This document shows positions 11,434 to 18,218 of a stretch of DNA of 18,218 nucleotides, one piece after another; positions within the stretch are counted from its first letter, which is position 1; every line of letters starts with the position of its first letter. The notes beneath the pieces were generated by a model. That model saw only the letters and a list, made by a program, of their open reading frames with translations, had not been told where the DNA came from and made no database searches. A program made the translations under genes and the position numbers. This DNA is from Pseudomonadota bacterium. GTDB taxonomy: Bacteria > Pseudomonadota > Gammaproteobacteria > Burkholderiales > Burkholderiaceae. The DNA is taken from the NCBI GenBank assembly GCA_029777935.1, contig JAKORH010000306.1, positions 1 to 18,218 of the forward strand, read 5' to 3'.

Positions 11434-12093
11434 TCACGCGATGCTCGCGGCGGCGGCTAGGAATGCTCCGGCGAGCCAGCGCTGCGGCCACAGCGCTTCG
11501 ACGCCGCGGGCGATCGCCCCACCGGACGGAAGAATGATCGCGCCGCGCAATTCGACGTCGCGCAGCCGCAAGTCCGACAGCAGTCGCCGGATCTCGGAGG
11601 CAGTGTGCCAGCGCGCGCCGCGATAGCCGCCGCGGCCGCCGTGCCGGCCCTTCTGCAGATACAGCAGGCTGTGCCGATTGAGAACGCCGAGCACGAGCCG
11701 CCTGCGCGTGACGCGAACCATCTCGCGCACGGCCTGCACCGGATCCGAAACGAAGCAAAGCGCGGCCACGCACAGGGTCCGATCGACGCTCTTGTCACGC
11801 AGCGGCAACTGTTCGGCTCGACCGGCGACAAACAGTTCCCCGCTCGCCGCTTGCGTGTACGCGTGGCCGAGCCAGTCGAAATTCGGGTCCAGCCCGATCG
11901 CCTGCACCTTCGACCCGTCGGCGACGCGGCGCGTGAACCAGCCGGTTCCGCAGCCGACATCGAGCACGGACTCGCCCGGCTGCGCCGCCAGCAGCCGGGA
12001 CAGCAGCCGATACTCGATGTCGCCGATCCACGCCCCGCGCCTCGTGTGGTACCACGCTTCGTAGCGCGCAGCTTCGGTGAGGCACGCCGCCAT
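11434..12093 (-). CDS. Class I SAM-dependent methyltransferase
   Basis: 219 residues. The Rossmann-fold SAM site is clear: motif I VLDVGCGTGWFTRR (43-56), an acidic strand end AIGLDPN (65-71), GRAEQLPLRDKSVD (91-104) and the motif II strand DRTLCVAALCFVSDP with the following VREMVRVTRRRLVLGVLNR, which is the Methyltransf_11 pattern. ATG at 12093 is the start that gives a normal length for this family (MAACLTEAARYEAWY...). The frame stays open upstream to 12213, but that part is Arg-rich and unlike the family. No strong ribosome site is seen at 12093. The SH3-protein gene follows 43 bp later on the same strand. The methyl acceptor is not known; ubiquinone, lipid and small-molecule methylation all remain possible. 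Confidence 0.85.
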   Translation of the reverse strand: MAACLTEAARYEAWYHTRRGAWIGDIEYRLLSRLLAAQPGESVLDVGCGTGWFTRRVADGSKVQAIGLDPNFDWLGHAYTQAASGELFVAGRAEQLPLRDKSVDRTLCVAALCFVSDPVQAVREMVRVTRRRLVLGVLNRHSLLYLQKGRHGGRGGYRGARWHTASEIRRLLSDLRLRDVELRGAIILPSGGAIARGVEALWPQRWLAGAFLAAAASIA

Positions 12094-12312
12094 CCGATGT
12101 TCAACCCGTTCCCGCGCTCCTCGCGCCGCGCACCGCGAGCCCAAGCGGCCCGTCGCACGCACGATTTGACCACGGACAGGTTCCGGGCGCCCGAGCCCGG
12201 CTCTTGCCGGCACACCGGCAAGGCCGTTGTCGCAAACAGGATCACCTCGACGTTGCGCTCGCCGGGATCAGGGCCGGCCGTTCGTTCGTGACTGTCCCGC
12301 CCCGGCGTCGAG
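12094..12312. other. Intergenic region between the methyltransferase and the second BKACE
   Basis: This 219-bp gap contains a perfect hairpin at 12203-12222 and next to it another GC-rich inverted repeat (CCGGGC 12183-12188 with GCCCGG 12195-12200). No convincing -35/-10 pair for the methyltransferase is visible, and I see no gene here. Confidence 0.4.
12203..12222. terminator. Perfect 8-bp hairpin, probable end of the liv-BKACE operon
   Basis: CTTGCCGG (12203-12210) and CCGGCAAG (12215-12222) are exact inverted copies around a 4-base loop. It lies about 90 bases after the stop of the leftward BKACE gene. There is no T tract, so it is not a classic intrinsic terminator; it may instead protect the 3' end of the transcript. 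Confidence 0.35.
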
Positions 12313-13245
12313 TCAGAACGCCACGTTGTTCCTGCCCTTCAGTTGCAGGATCTCGCGCGCGTCGTCGGGAGTCGCGACCTCCAGCGACAACGCCTGAAGG
12401 ATCGTGCGGATGCGCCGGACCTGCGCCGCGTTGTCGCGCGCCAGTTGGCCCGGCCCGTCCCACAACGAATCCTCGAGGCCGACACGCACGTTGCCGCCGA
12501 TCGCGGCCGATAGAGTGGCCACCGTCATCTGGTTGCGCCCCGCTCCGAGCACCGACCACACGTAGTCGTCGCCGAACAGGCGATCCGCGGTTCGCTTCAT
12601 CTGCAGCACGTCCTCCGGGTGCGGGCCGATGCCGCCGCGCAGCCCGAATACCGACTGGATGAACAGCGGCGGCTTCACCAGCCCGCGCTCGAGAAAGTGC
12701 GCCGCCGTGTACAGGTGGCTGATGTCGTAACACTCGATTTCGAAGCGCGTGCCGTTGTTGCTGCACGATTCGAGGATGAACGCGATGTCGGCAAAGGTGT
12801 TGCGGAAGATCCGGTCCCAGCTGCCCTCGAGATACGGCCGCTCCCACTCGTACTTGAATTCCTTCGTGCGATTGAGCATCTCGTACAGACCGAAGTTCAT
12901 CGTGCCCATGTTCAGCGATGCCACCTCGGGCTTGAACTGCAGCGCGGGCCGCACGCGTTCCTGCACCAGCATCGTCGGCGCGCCGCCCGTGGTCAGGTTG
13001 ACCACGACGTTCGAGGCGGCCTTGATCTTCTTCAGGAACGGCTCGAACAGCGCCGGCTCCTGCGACGGCCGCCCGTCTTTCGGGTCGCGCGCGTGCAGGT
13101 GCACGATGGCCGCGCCCGCCTCGGCCGCTCCGATCGCGCCGGCAGCGATCTCGTCGGCGGTGATCGGCAGGTGCGGTGACATCGACGGCGTGTGGATCGC
13201 GCCGGTGACGGCACAGGTGATGATGACCTTGCGTTTCCTTGCCAT
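12313..13245 (-). CDS. Beta-keto acid cleavage enzyme (BKACE, DUF849 family), second copy
   Basis: 310 residues, the last gene of the leftward liv-AtuA operon. Family Zn2+ ligands are present: HxH in AIVHLHARD (His49, His51) and Glu258 in VGLEDS. Other conserved blocks are ITCAVTGAIHTPSMSPHLP, NLTTGGAP, VASLNMGTMNFG, FEIECYDISHL, QSVFGLRGGIGP and LGAGRNQM. It cleaves some beta-keto acid together with acetyl-CoA to give acetoacetate and a new CoA ester. ATG at 13245 has a near-perfect GGAGGT 4 bases upstream and follows the small AtuA-type gene by 17 bp. It belongs to a longer subclass than the copy next to pobA (34 residues more, with a FKYEWERPYLEGSWDRIFRNT insert), so the two probably use different substrates. 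The substrate cannot be named from sequence. Confidence 0.92.
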   Translation of the reverse strand: MARKRKVIITCAVTGAIHTPSMSPHLPITADEIAAGAIGAAEAGAAIVHLHARDPKDGRPSQEPALFEPFLKKIKAASNVVVNLTTGGAPTMLVQERVRPALQFKPEVASLNMGTMNFGLYEMLNRTKEFKYEWERPYLEGSWDRIFRNTFADIAFILESCSNNGTRFEIECYDISHLYTAAHFLERGLVKPPLFIQSVFGLRGGIGPHPEDVLQMKRTADRLFGDDYVWSVLGAGRNQMTVATLSAAIGGNVRVGLEDSLWDGPGQLARDNAAQVRRIRTILQALSLEVATPDDAREILQLKGRNNVAF

Positions 13246-13262
13246 GGTGACCTCCGGTGACT

Positions 13263-13574
13263 TCAGTCCACGTTCAGGTCGAGATCGAGCAGCAGCCAGA
13301 TCGCGGCCTTCTGCCAGTGCAAGCCCGCGCGCAGCGTCGCGTGCACGCCGCCCGGCAGGGCGTTGGGGGCGACGAAATGCAGCGCGCGCAGGCGCGGCAG
13401 CGCGTAGCGAAGCACCGGGCCGGGAACGACGCGATTCAGCGCCTGCGCGGCGCGTTCGGCGGTGAGCTCGCGCGCCAGCCGTTCGTAGTCGCGGTCGCTG
13501 TACGCGACCAGCGTCAGATCGAGCGCGTCGGCCTTGTCGCCGGCACGGCCGGCCGCGATGTCGCCGATCCTCAT
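13263..13574 (-). CDS. Small AtuA C-terminal-type protein
   Basis: 103 residues. It begins MRIGDIAAGRAGDKADALDL at ATG 13574, whose first bases overlap the TGA of the larger AtuA-family gene (ATGA, 13574-13571). GDIAxxRxGDKxD is the signature start of the AtuA C-terminal domain. The middle (YERLARELTAERAAQALNRVVPG) and the ending (NALPGGVHATLRAGLHWQKA) fit the same domain. In Pseudomonas AtuA and related proteins this domain is fused to the large domain; here it is a separate gene directly coupled to it. The two products probably form a complex. The enzymatic role is not established. A BKACE gene follows 17 bp later. Confidence 0.85.
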   Translation of the reverse strand: MRIGDIAAGRAGDKADALDLTLVAYSDRDYERLARELTAERAAQALNRVVPGPVLRYALPRLRALHFVAPNALPGGVHATLRAGLHWQKAAIWLLLDLDLNVD

Positions 13575-14893
13575 GCGCCCGCCCATTCGATCGTGGTGGG
13601 GACCTTGTCGCTCGGCAGAAAGCCGGTGATCGACTCCACCCGGCCGCGTCGTTCGCTGCGCACGCTGCCGCCGCCCGCAGGACCGCAGATCGTCAGCGTG
13701 TAGACCTCGTCCTCGACCGCCTGCGCGAGTTCGACGTCCGGGCACCGCGCCGACACGTGCACGCGCACTTCCGGCGGCTCGCAGGCGAGCGGGACCGATC
13801 CTGCGCCGAGCACGGAATCCACGCCGACCAGGTCGATGACGAACTCCTCGATGCCGAGCGCCTGTGGCAGGCGAAGGCGCAGCACGTCGGCGGCCAGCCG
13901 CGCGCGTGCCAGCGCCCGGCTGCCGGAGTACGCGATCTCGACATCGGCAATCTGCCCGCGCCGCGCGAGAAAGCCGATGACCTTCAAGGTATCGGTCCGC
14001 GCCGCGGCGCGCGCTCCCGTCAGGCGTACGCGGTTCGGTCCGAGCGCTTCGAAGCCGACCGACGTGAAGTCGAGCACCGCATCGGGCGTGACGTACGCGC
14101 CCGGGTCGTGCACCTCGTACAGAAGCTGCAGCGTGCAAGACACGGGGTTCAGGCGCCCCGGCTGGCCGTCGAGCAGGCGGATCACGGCCGAGCCGTCCCG
14201 AGCGATATCGGCGATCGGATAGCCGAGGCGCGACAGTTCTGCCGCCGAAAGGTCCGCGATGCCCGGCTCGGTGAGATTGCCGCCCGAGATCTGGCCGCTG
14301 CACTCGAGCAAATGCCCGACCGTGAGCGCAGCCGCGAGCTCCTGGCCGGTCAGCCCGAGCGCCTGCACCGGCGCGGCAGCGAGCAGCGACGAATCCGCCA
14401 CGCGGCCGGTGATCACGAGATCGGCGCCCGCCTCGAGCGCGGCGACGATCGGGTCGAGGCCGAGATAGGCGTGGGCGCCGATCCACTGGCCGTCCTCGAC
14501 CGGCTGGGTCCACGCGACCTCGTGCACGCGATCGCGCACGTCGTCGCCCAGCACGGCGGCGATGCGCAGCTTGGGCAGCCCGATCTCGGACGCCAGCCGC
14601 GCCGCCGCGCGCCCGGCGGCGGCGGGGTGCGCGGCACCGAGATTCGAGATCAGTTTCACGCCGTGCGCGGCGTGGGGCAGCAGCGGACGCAGCCGGCGCG
14701 CGAGCCGCGGGTCATAGCCGGATTCCGGATTCGCCTCGCGCAGCCGCAGCGCGTTGACCAGCGTGCGCTCGGCCAGGCATTCGAGCGCGATGGCGTCGAC
14801 CTGGCCCGAGCGCGCCATCATGACGGCGGGTTCGATGCGGTCGCCGGCAAAGCCGGCGCCGGCGCCGATCGTGAAGGCGTTCCTGTTCGCCAC
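13571..14893 (-). CDS. AtuA-family protein, large domain (DUF1446)
   Basis: 440 residues from GTG 14893, 5 bases after the livF stop; upstream in-frame sequence belongs to livF. The start VANRNAFTIGAGAGFAGDRIEPA matches the family opening. Later blocks are DAIALECLAERT, VKLISNLGAAHPAAAG, GAHAYLGLDPIVAALEAGADLVITGRVADSSLLAAAP, HLLECSGQISGGNLTEPG, GYPIADI and YEVHDPGAYVTPD. The family is named for acyclic terpene utilisation (citronellol/geraniol degradation) in Pseudomonas, but members are widespread and its reaction is not clearly known. Here it sits between importer genes and a BKACE, which suggests a step in breaking down the imported acid. No strong ribosome site precedes the GTG, so translation may depend on livF. 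The family call is firm; the function is open. Confidence 0.88.
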   Translation of the reverse strand: MANRNAFTIGAGAGFAGDRIEPAVMMARSGQVDAIALECLAERTLVNALRLREANPESGYDPRLARRLRPLLPHAAHGVKLISNLGAAHPAAAGRAAARLASEIGLPKLRIAAVLGDDVRDRVHEVAWTQPVEDGQWIGAHAYLGLDPIVAALEAGADLVITGRVADSSLLAAAPVQALGLTGQELAAALTVGHLLECSGQISGGNLTEPGIADLSAAELSRLGYPIADIARDGSAVIRLLDGQPGRLNPVSCTLQLLYEVHDPGAYVTPDAVLDFTSVGFEALGPNRVRLTGARAAARTDTLKVIGFLARRGQIADVEIAYSGSRALARARLAADVLRLRLPQALGIEEFVIDLVGVDSVLGAGSVPLACEPPEVRVHVSARCPDVELAQAVEDEVYTLTICGPAGGGSVRSERRGRVESITGFLPSDKVPTTIEWAGA

Positions 14894-14898
14894 GGCCG

Positions 14899-15615
14899 CT
14901 ACAACCCCAGGTACGCGCGCTGGATGTCGGGATCGTCGAGCAGTTGCGCACCGGGCGCCGTCTTCACGATCCGTCCGCCCTCGACCACGTAAGCGCGGCT
15001 GGCCATCTCGAGGGCATCGGCGACGTTCTGCTCGATCAGCAACACCGTCAGGTCGCGCGATGCCACCACGGTGCGGACCAGGTCGAACACCTTCTCCAGC
15101 ATCGCGGGCGACAGGCCGAGCGACGGCTCGTCGAGCATCAGCATCCGCGGCCGGCTCATCAGCGCGCGCGCGATCGCGCACATCTGCCGCTCACCGCCTG
15201 AAAGCGACCCGGCGAGTTGATCACCCCGCTCGCGCAGGATCGGAAAGAGGTGCATCACCTCTTCCAGGCTCTGCCTGAGGTCCTGCCTCGCGGTCGGGCC
15301 GAACGCGCCGAGCTGGAGGTTCTCCAGCACCGTCATGAACGGAAACAGCCGTCCGCCTTCGGGCACCAGCGCCAGCCCGTGGCCGATGATCGCGTGCGCG
15401 GGCATCCGGTCGATGCGCACGCCGTCGAAAACGATCTCGCCCTGCGTCGGCGTCACGAGCCCCGTGATCGTCCGCAGCAACGTGCTCTTGCCGACGCCAT
15501 TGGCGCCGACCACCGCCACCACTTCGCCGGTGTCGACATGCATCGACACGTTGCGCAGCACTGGAGTCAGCCCGTAGCCCGAGGAAACGCCGTCGACGGA
15601 AAGCAGCCGGCTCAT
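14899..15615 (-). CDS. livF: Branched-chain-type ABC importer ATP-binding subunit LivF
   Basis: 238 residues, the usual LivF length. Walker A GANGVGKST (37-45), the LivF-typical LVPEGGRLFPFMTVLENL, signature LSGGERQM (138-145), Walker B MLMLDEPSLGLSP (158-170) and LLIEQN (192-197) are all intact. ATG at 15615 overlaps the livG stop (ATGA). With LivG it powers the LivHM channel, which in this family takes up branched-chain amino acids, amides or aromatic and dicarboxylic acids. The downstream catabolic genes suggest an organic acid rather than an amino acid; that is inference. Confidence 0.93.
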   Translation of the reverse strand: MSRLLSVDGVSSGYGLTPVLRNVSMHVDTGEVVAVVGANGVGKSTLLRTITGLVTPTQGEIVFDGVRIDRMPAHAIIGHGLALVPEGGRLFPFMTVLENLQLGAFGPTARQDLRQSLEEVMHLFPILRERGDQLAGSLSGGERQMCAIARALMSRPRMLMLDEPSLGLSPAMLEKVFDLVRTVVASRDLTVLLIEQNVADALEMASRAYVVEGGRIVKTAPGAQLLDDPDIQRAYLGL

Positions 15616-16337
15616 CGCTTTCTCGTCCCCAGGTAGGCGGTCACGACCTGCGGCATTGACAGGATTTCCTCGGCGTTGCCTTCGGCGATCTTGGCGCCGC
15701 GATCGATCACGATCACGCGCTTGGAGAACGCGCGCACGACCTTCAGGTTGTGCTCGATGATGAGGAAGGTCAGCCCCCGTTCGTTCAGCCGGCGGAACAG
15801 GTCGATCGACTCCGACACTTCGCTCGCGTTCAGCCCCGCCATGACCTCGTCGAGCAGCACGAGCGCGGGATCGAGCGCCAGCGCGCGCGCCACCTCGAGC
15901 CGGCGGCGTTCCGACAGCGTCAGTTGCGAAGCGCGAACCCCGGCGCGGCGCGCCAGCCCGACTTCGCGCAGCACTTCGTGGCCGCGCCGTTCGGCGTCCC
16001 TGAGCCTGGGATGCCGCAGGAACGCGCCGACCATCGTGTTCTCGAGCGCGGTCAGCGCCGGCAGCGGCTTGGCGATCTGGAACGTGCGGCCGAGCCCGAG
16101 ACGCGCGCGCGCATCGGGCCGCAGATCGTTGATCACTGCGCCGTCGAAGCGGATTTCGCCGACGGTCGGAGCGAGCTGTCCGGTCACGAGGTTGAAGAGC
16201 GTGGTCTTGCCCGCGCCGTTCGGACCGATGATGCTGACGATCTCGCCGCGCGCGACGCTGAACGACACGTCGTTGACGGCGACCAGTCCGCCGAAGCGCT
16301 TGACCACGCCGCGCACCTCGAAGAAGGATGCGGTCAT
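15612..16337 (-). CDS. livG: Branched-chain-type ABC importer ATP-binding subunit LivG
   Basis: 241 residues; ATG 16337 overlaps the livM stop by 4 bp. Walker A GPNGAGKTT (38-46), GLGRTFQIAKPLPALTALEN (81-100, including the Q-loop) and the switch histidine in IIEHNLKVV (His196) are normal. The signature, usually LPYGxQRRLEIAR in LivG, here reads LTLSERRRLEVAR (139-151), so the Gly of LSGGQ is missing, and Walker B is LLDEVMAGLN rather than LLDEPxAGxN. I recall similar variants in some LivG homologues from catabolic operons, so this is probably a functional subclass and not decay. C-terminal NAEEILSMPQVVTAYLG is standard. Confidence 0.92.
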   Translation of the reverse strand: MTASFFEVRGVVKRFGGLVAVNDVSFSVARGEIVSIIGPNGAGKTTLFNLVTGQLAPTVGEIRFDGAVINDLRPDARARLGLGRTFQIAKPLPALTALENTMVGAFLRHPRLRDAERRGHEVLREVGLARRAGVRASQLTLSERRRLEVARALALDPALVLLDEVMAGLNASEVSESIDLFRRLNERGLTFLIIEHNLKVVRAFSKRVIVIDRGAKIAEGNAEEILSMPQVVTAYLGTRKR

Positions 16338-17386
16338 CGCCGGCCCCGGCTCTGCCAGCGCTGCCACAGATCCCCGATCGCGCCCGTGACCCCGCGCCGC
16401 ATGAACAGCGCTGCCAGCAGCATCACGAGGCCGACGAGGATCAGGTGCACGCCCGGGTCGGCGCCGCCCAGCGTGGCGCGCAGGAAGCTTTCGAGCGGAA
16501 TGATCAGGAACGCGCCGAGCACGGGCCCCGCGATCGTGCCGATGCCGCCGATCAGCGACAGCAGAGCGAACTTCACGCCGACATCGGGCAACGAAAACAG
16601 CGTCGGCGGATCGATCGTCCGCACGTACATCGCGAACAGCCCGCCGCCCAGCGCGGTCAGCGCGGCCGACAGCGCCGTGGCGCGGATCTTCACGCGCCTC
16701 ACCGAGATACCGGCCGCGCGCGCCGCATCCTCGTCCTCGCGCACAGCGAGCAGGTAATAGCCGAGGCGGCTGCGCATCAGCACGACCACGACGACCAGCG
16801 CGGTCGCGAGGAACGCGAACATCACCAGCGCGTACGCGCGCGGATCGCCGAAGATCATGTTGGCGAGCCCGGCACGGAACGGCACCTGCAGGCCGCGCGG
16901 CCCGCCGGTGACACGTTCCAGGTAGTTGGCCAGGACGAATCCGACCTCGTTGAACGCCAGTGTGGCGATCGCGAAGAACGAACCCTTCAGCCGAAAGGTC
17001 GGCAGGAACACCAGCGGACCGATCACCGCGCACGCGAATGCGCCGGGCAGCACGCCGATCCATGGCGGCACGTGCCAGTCCAGGAACAGGCGCGCGGTCG
17101 CGTACGTGCCGATTGCGAAGAACACGCCGTGGCCAAGAGAGAACTGGCCGCCGAAACCGGCGACGATGTTCCACGCGACCGCCAGCCCCGCGAACAGATA
17201 CGTGTACGTGACGATATTGACCCAGAAGTAATCCCGGCCCGCGGCCGCGAGCGGAAGCAGCGCCAACGCGAGTCCGCCCGCGAGCAGCAGCAGCACGCGT
17301 TGCCAGGAAATCAGTCCCAGCGCCGGATCGGGCGCCGCGTCGACGATCGCAGGCGTGGCGGCCGCGCCGGCATCGATCGCGCTCAC
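16334..17386 (-). CDS. livM: Branched-chain-type ABC importer permease LivM
   Basis: 350 residues from GTG 17386, which lies 4 bases past the livH stop with AGGGG 7 bases upstream; an in-frame GTG at 17404 and ATG at 17425 inside livH are alternatives. After a cytoplasmic lead of about 30 residues come many hydrophobic segments and the LivM marks AVAWNIVAGFGGQFSLGHGVFFAIGTY, FRLKGSFFAIATLAFNEV, LGYYLLAVREDEDAARAAGI (the cytoplasmic EAA-like coupling loop) and GGIGTIAGPVLGAFLII. It forms the inner-membrane channel with LivH. Confidence 0.9.
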   Translation of the reverse strand: MSAIDAGAAATPAIVDAAPDPALGLISWQRVLLLLAGGLALALLPLAAAGRDYFWVNIVTYTYLFAGLAVAWNIVAGFGGQFSLGHGVFFAIGTYATARLFLDWHVPPWIGVLPGAFACAVIGPLVFLPTFRLKGSFFAIATLAFNEVGFVLANYLERVTGGPRGLQVPFRAGLANMIFGDPRAYALVMFAFLATALVVVVVLMRSRLGYYLLAVREDEDAARAAGISVRRVKIRATALSAALTALGGGLFAMYVRTIDPPTLFSLPDVGVKFALLSLIGGIGTIAGPVLGAFLIIPLESFLRATLGGADPGVHLILVGLVMLLAALFMRRGVTGAIGDLWQRWQSRGRR

Positions 17387-17390
17387 GTCG

Positions 17391-18218
17391 TCACCCCTGC
17401 TCACGGAAGCCGACCTCCTCGGCACCGACCTGCCCGAACAGGCCGGTCGGCCGGATCACCAGCACCGCGAGAAAGATCAGGAACCAGATCGCCTGCTTCA
17501 GTTCCGGGTCGATGTAGAAGCCGGCGAACGCCTCCACCAAGCCGACGATCAGGCCGCCGCAGTAGGCCCCGGCCACGCTGCCGAGCCCGCCCAGCACGAC
17601 GACCGCGAACGCGGCCAGCACGAAATTGCCGCCGATGCCGGGCGACAGCGTGTAGATCGGCGACAGCAGCACGCCGGCCAGCCCCGCCAGCGCCGTGCCG
17701 ATGCCGAAGGTGATGACGAACGTGCGCTCGACGTTGATGCCCATCAGGCGCGCGGCCTGGCGATCCTGCGTAACGGCGCGGATCGACTTGCCGATCATGG
17801 TTCGCTGCAGGAAGAGGTGCAGCCCGACGGCGGCGAGCGTCAGCGCCGCGAAGATCACCAGCCGCGACACCGTCACGCGGATGTCGCCGAGCGCGAGCGT
17901 CATGCCCGCGATCTTCGACGGCACGCTGTAGCCCTCGCCGCGCGTGACCGCGAGCACGGTGTTCTGAAACAGGATCAGCAACCCGAAGGTGGCGAAGATC
18001 TGCATCGAAGGTTCGGTCTGCAGCGGTTGCAGCACCAGCCGATGCACGACGACCCCGAGCAGGAACATCGCGGGCACTACCACCAGCACCGACACGTACG
18101 GGTCGAATCCCAGCGTCGTGTAAGCGAGGTACGCGCCGTACATGCCCAGCATCACGAACTCGCCATGCGCGAAATTGACGATGCGGATCACGCCGAAGAT
18201 CAGGTTCAGCCCGATCGC
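17391..18218 (-). CDS. livH: Branched-chain-type ABC importer permease LivH (N-terminus cut off)
   Basis: 275 residues remain and the gene continues past the right edge. The codons before the apparent GTG start at 18191 read AIGLNLIFGVIRIVNFAHGE, the conserved LivH block ALxLNLIFGVxRxxNFAHGE, so that GTG is an internal Val and some 20-30 residues lie outside. Other LivH marks are AVTQDRQAARLMGIN (coupling loop), GTALAGLAGVLLSPIYTLSPGIG, FAVVVLGGLGSVAGAYCGGLIVGLVE and the ending LVIRPTGLFG. It pairs with LivM. The gene for the substrate-binding protein is not seen and could lie further upstream. Confidence 0.92.
   Translation of the reverse strand, partial: AIGLNLIFGVIRIVNFAHGEFVMLGMYGAYLAYTTLGFDPYVSVLVVVPAMFLLGVVVHRLVLQPLQTEPSMQIFATFGLLILFQNTVLAVTRGEGYSVPSKIAGMTLALGDIRVTVSRLVIFAALTLAAVGLHLFLQRTMIGKSIRAVTQDRQAARLMGINVERTFVITFGIGTALAGLAGVLLSPIYTLSPGIGGNFVLAAFAVVVLGGLGSVAGAYCGGLIVGLVEAFAGFYIDPELKQAIWFLIFLAVLVIRPTGLFGQVGAEEVGFREQG

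Noticed and set aside
12094..12213. N-terminal extension of the methyltransferase to 12213
   Set aside because: The extra 40 residues are Arg-rich and unlike the family; ATG 12093 gives the expected start.
14894..15181. Extension of the AtuA-family gene into livF
   Set aside because: This stretch is the livF coding sequence in another frame; the AtuA family opening begins at the GTG at 14893.
18189..18191. GTG at 18191 as the LivH start
   Set aside because: It falls inside the conserved LNLIFGVIRIVNFAHGE block, so it is an internal valine of a gene that continues beyond the window.

Overview
This window looks like chromosomal DNA from a high-GC (roughly two-thirds G+C) betaproteobacterium, most likely a Burkholderiales member. 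The grounds are strong GC3 bias, the gene families present (two DUF849/BKACE proteins, an AtuA-family protein with a separate small partner, a branched-chain-type ABC importer, PobA) and an SH3 protein of a type I associate with that order. The taxonomic call is inference from gene content. I see no tRNA, rRNA, insertion sequence, CRISPR array or sign of recent transfer.

Left part (1-3406): aromatic acid catabolism. A leftward, truncated FAD monooxygenase of the salicylyl-CoA 5-hydroxylase / anthraniloyl-CoA monooxygenase type is divergent from pobA (4-hydroxybenzoate to protocatechuate). The 281-bp gap carries a sigma70-like promoter for the leftward gene overlapped by an AT-rich imperfect palindrome. 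pobA is followed 15 bp later by a beta-keto acid cleavage enzyme (BKACE).

Middle (3453-10727), all rightward: a cardiolipin synthase whose stop codon overlaps the TTG start of an MgtA-type Mg2+ P-type ATPase; glgC; then an overlapping pair encoding a DrrA/DrrB-like ABC-2 exporter. Convergent to these (10761-12093, leftward) are a class I SAM methyltransferase and a secreted SH3-domain protein with a Pro/Arg-rich tail.

Right part (12313-18218), all leftward and tightly packed: livH (truncated by the window end), livM, livG, livF, an AtuA-family protein, a small AtuA C-terminal-type protein and a second BKACE. Junctions are 4-bp ATGA overlaps or gaps of 4-17 bp, so this reads as one transcription unit: a HAAT-type importer that probably feeds an acid into a CoA-dependent route with a retro-Claisen-like BKACE step. 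No periplasmic binding protein is in view; it may lie beyond the right edge.

The most interesting points are the cls-mgtA coupling (cardiolipin is a reported activator of E. coli MgtA), the pobA-BKACE pair, which suggests a possible alternative exit from beta-ketoadipate, and the liv-AtuA-BKACE operon of unknown substrate.
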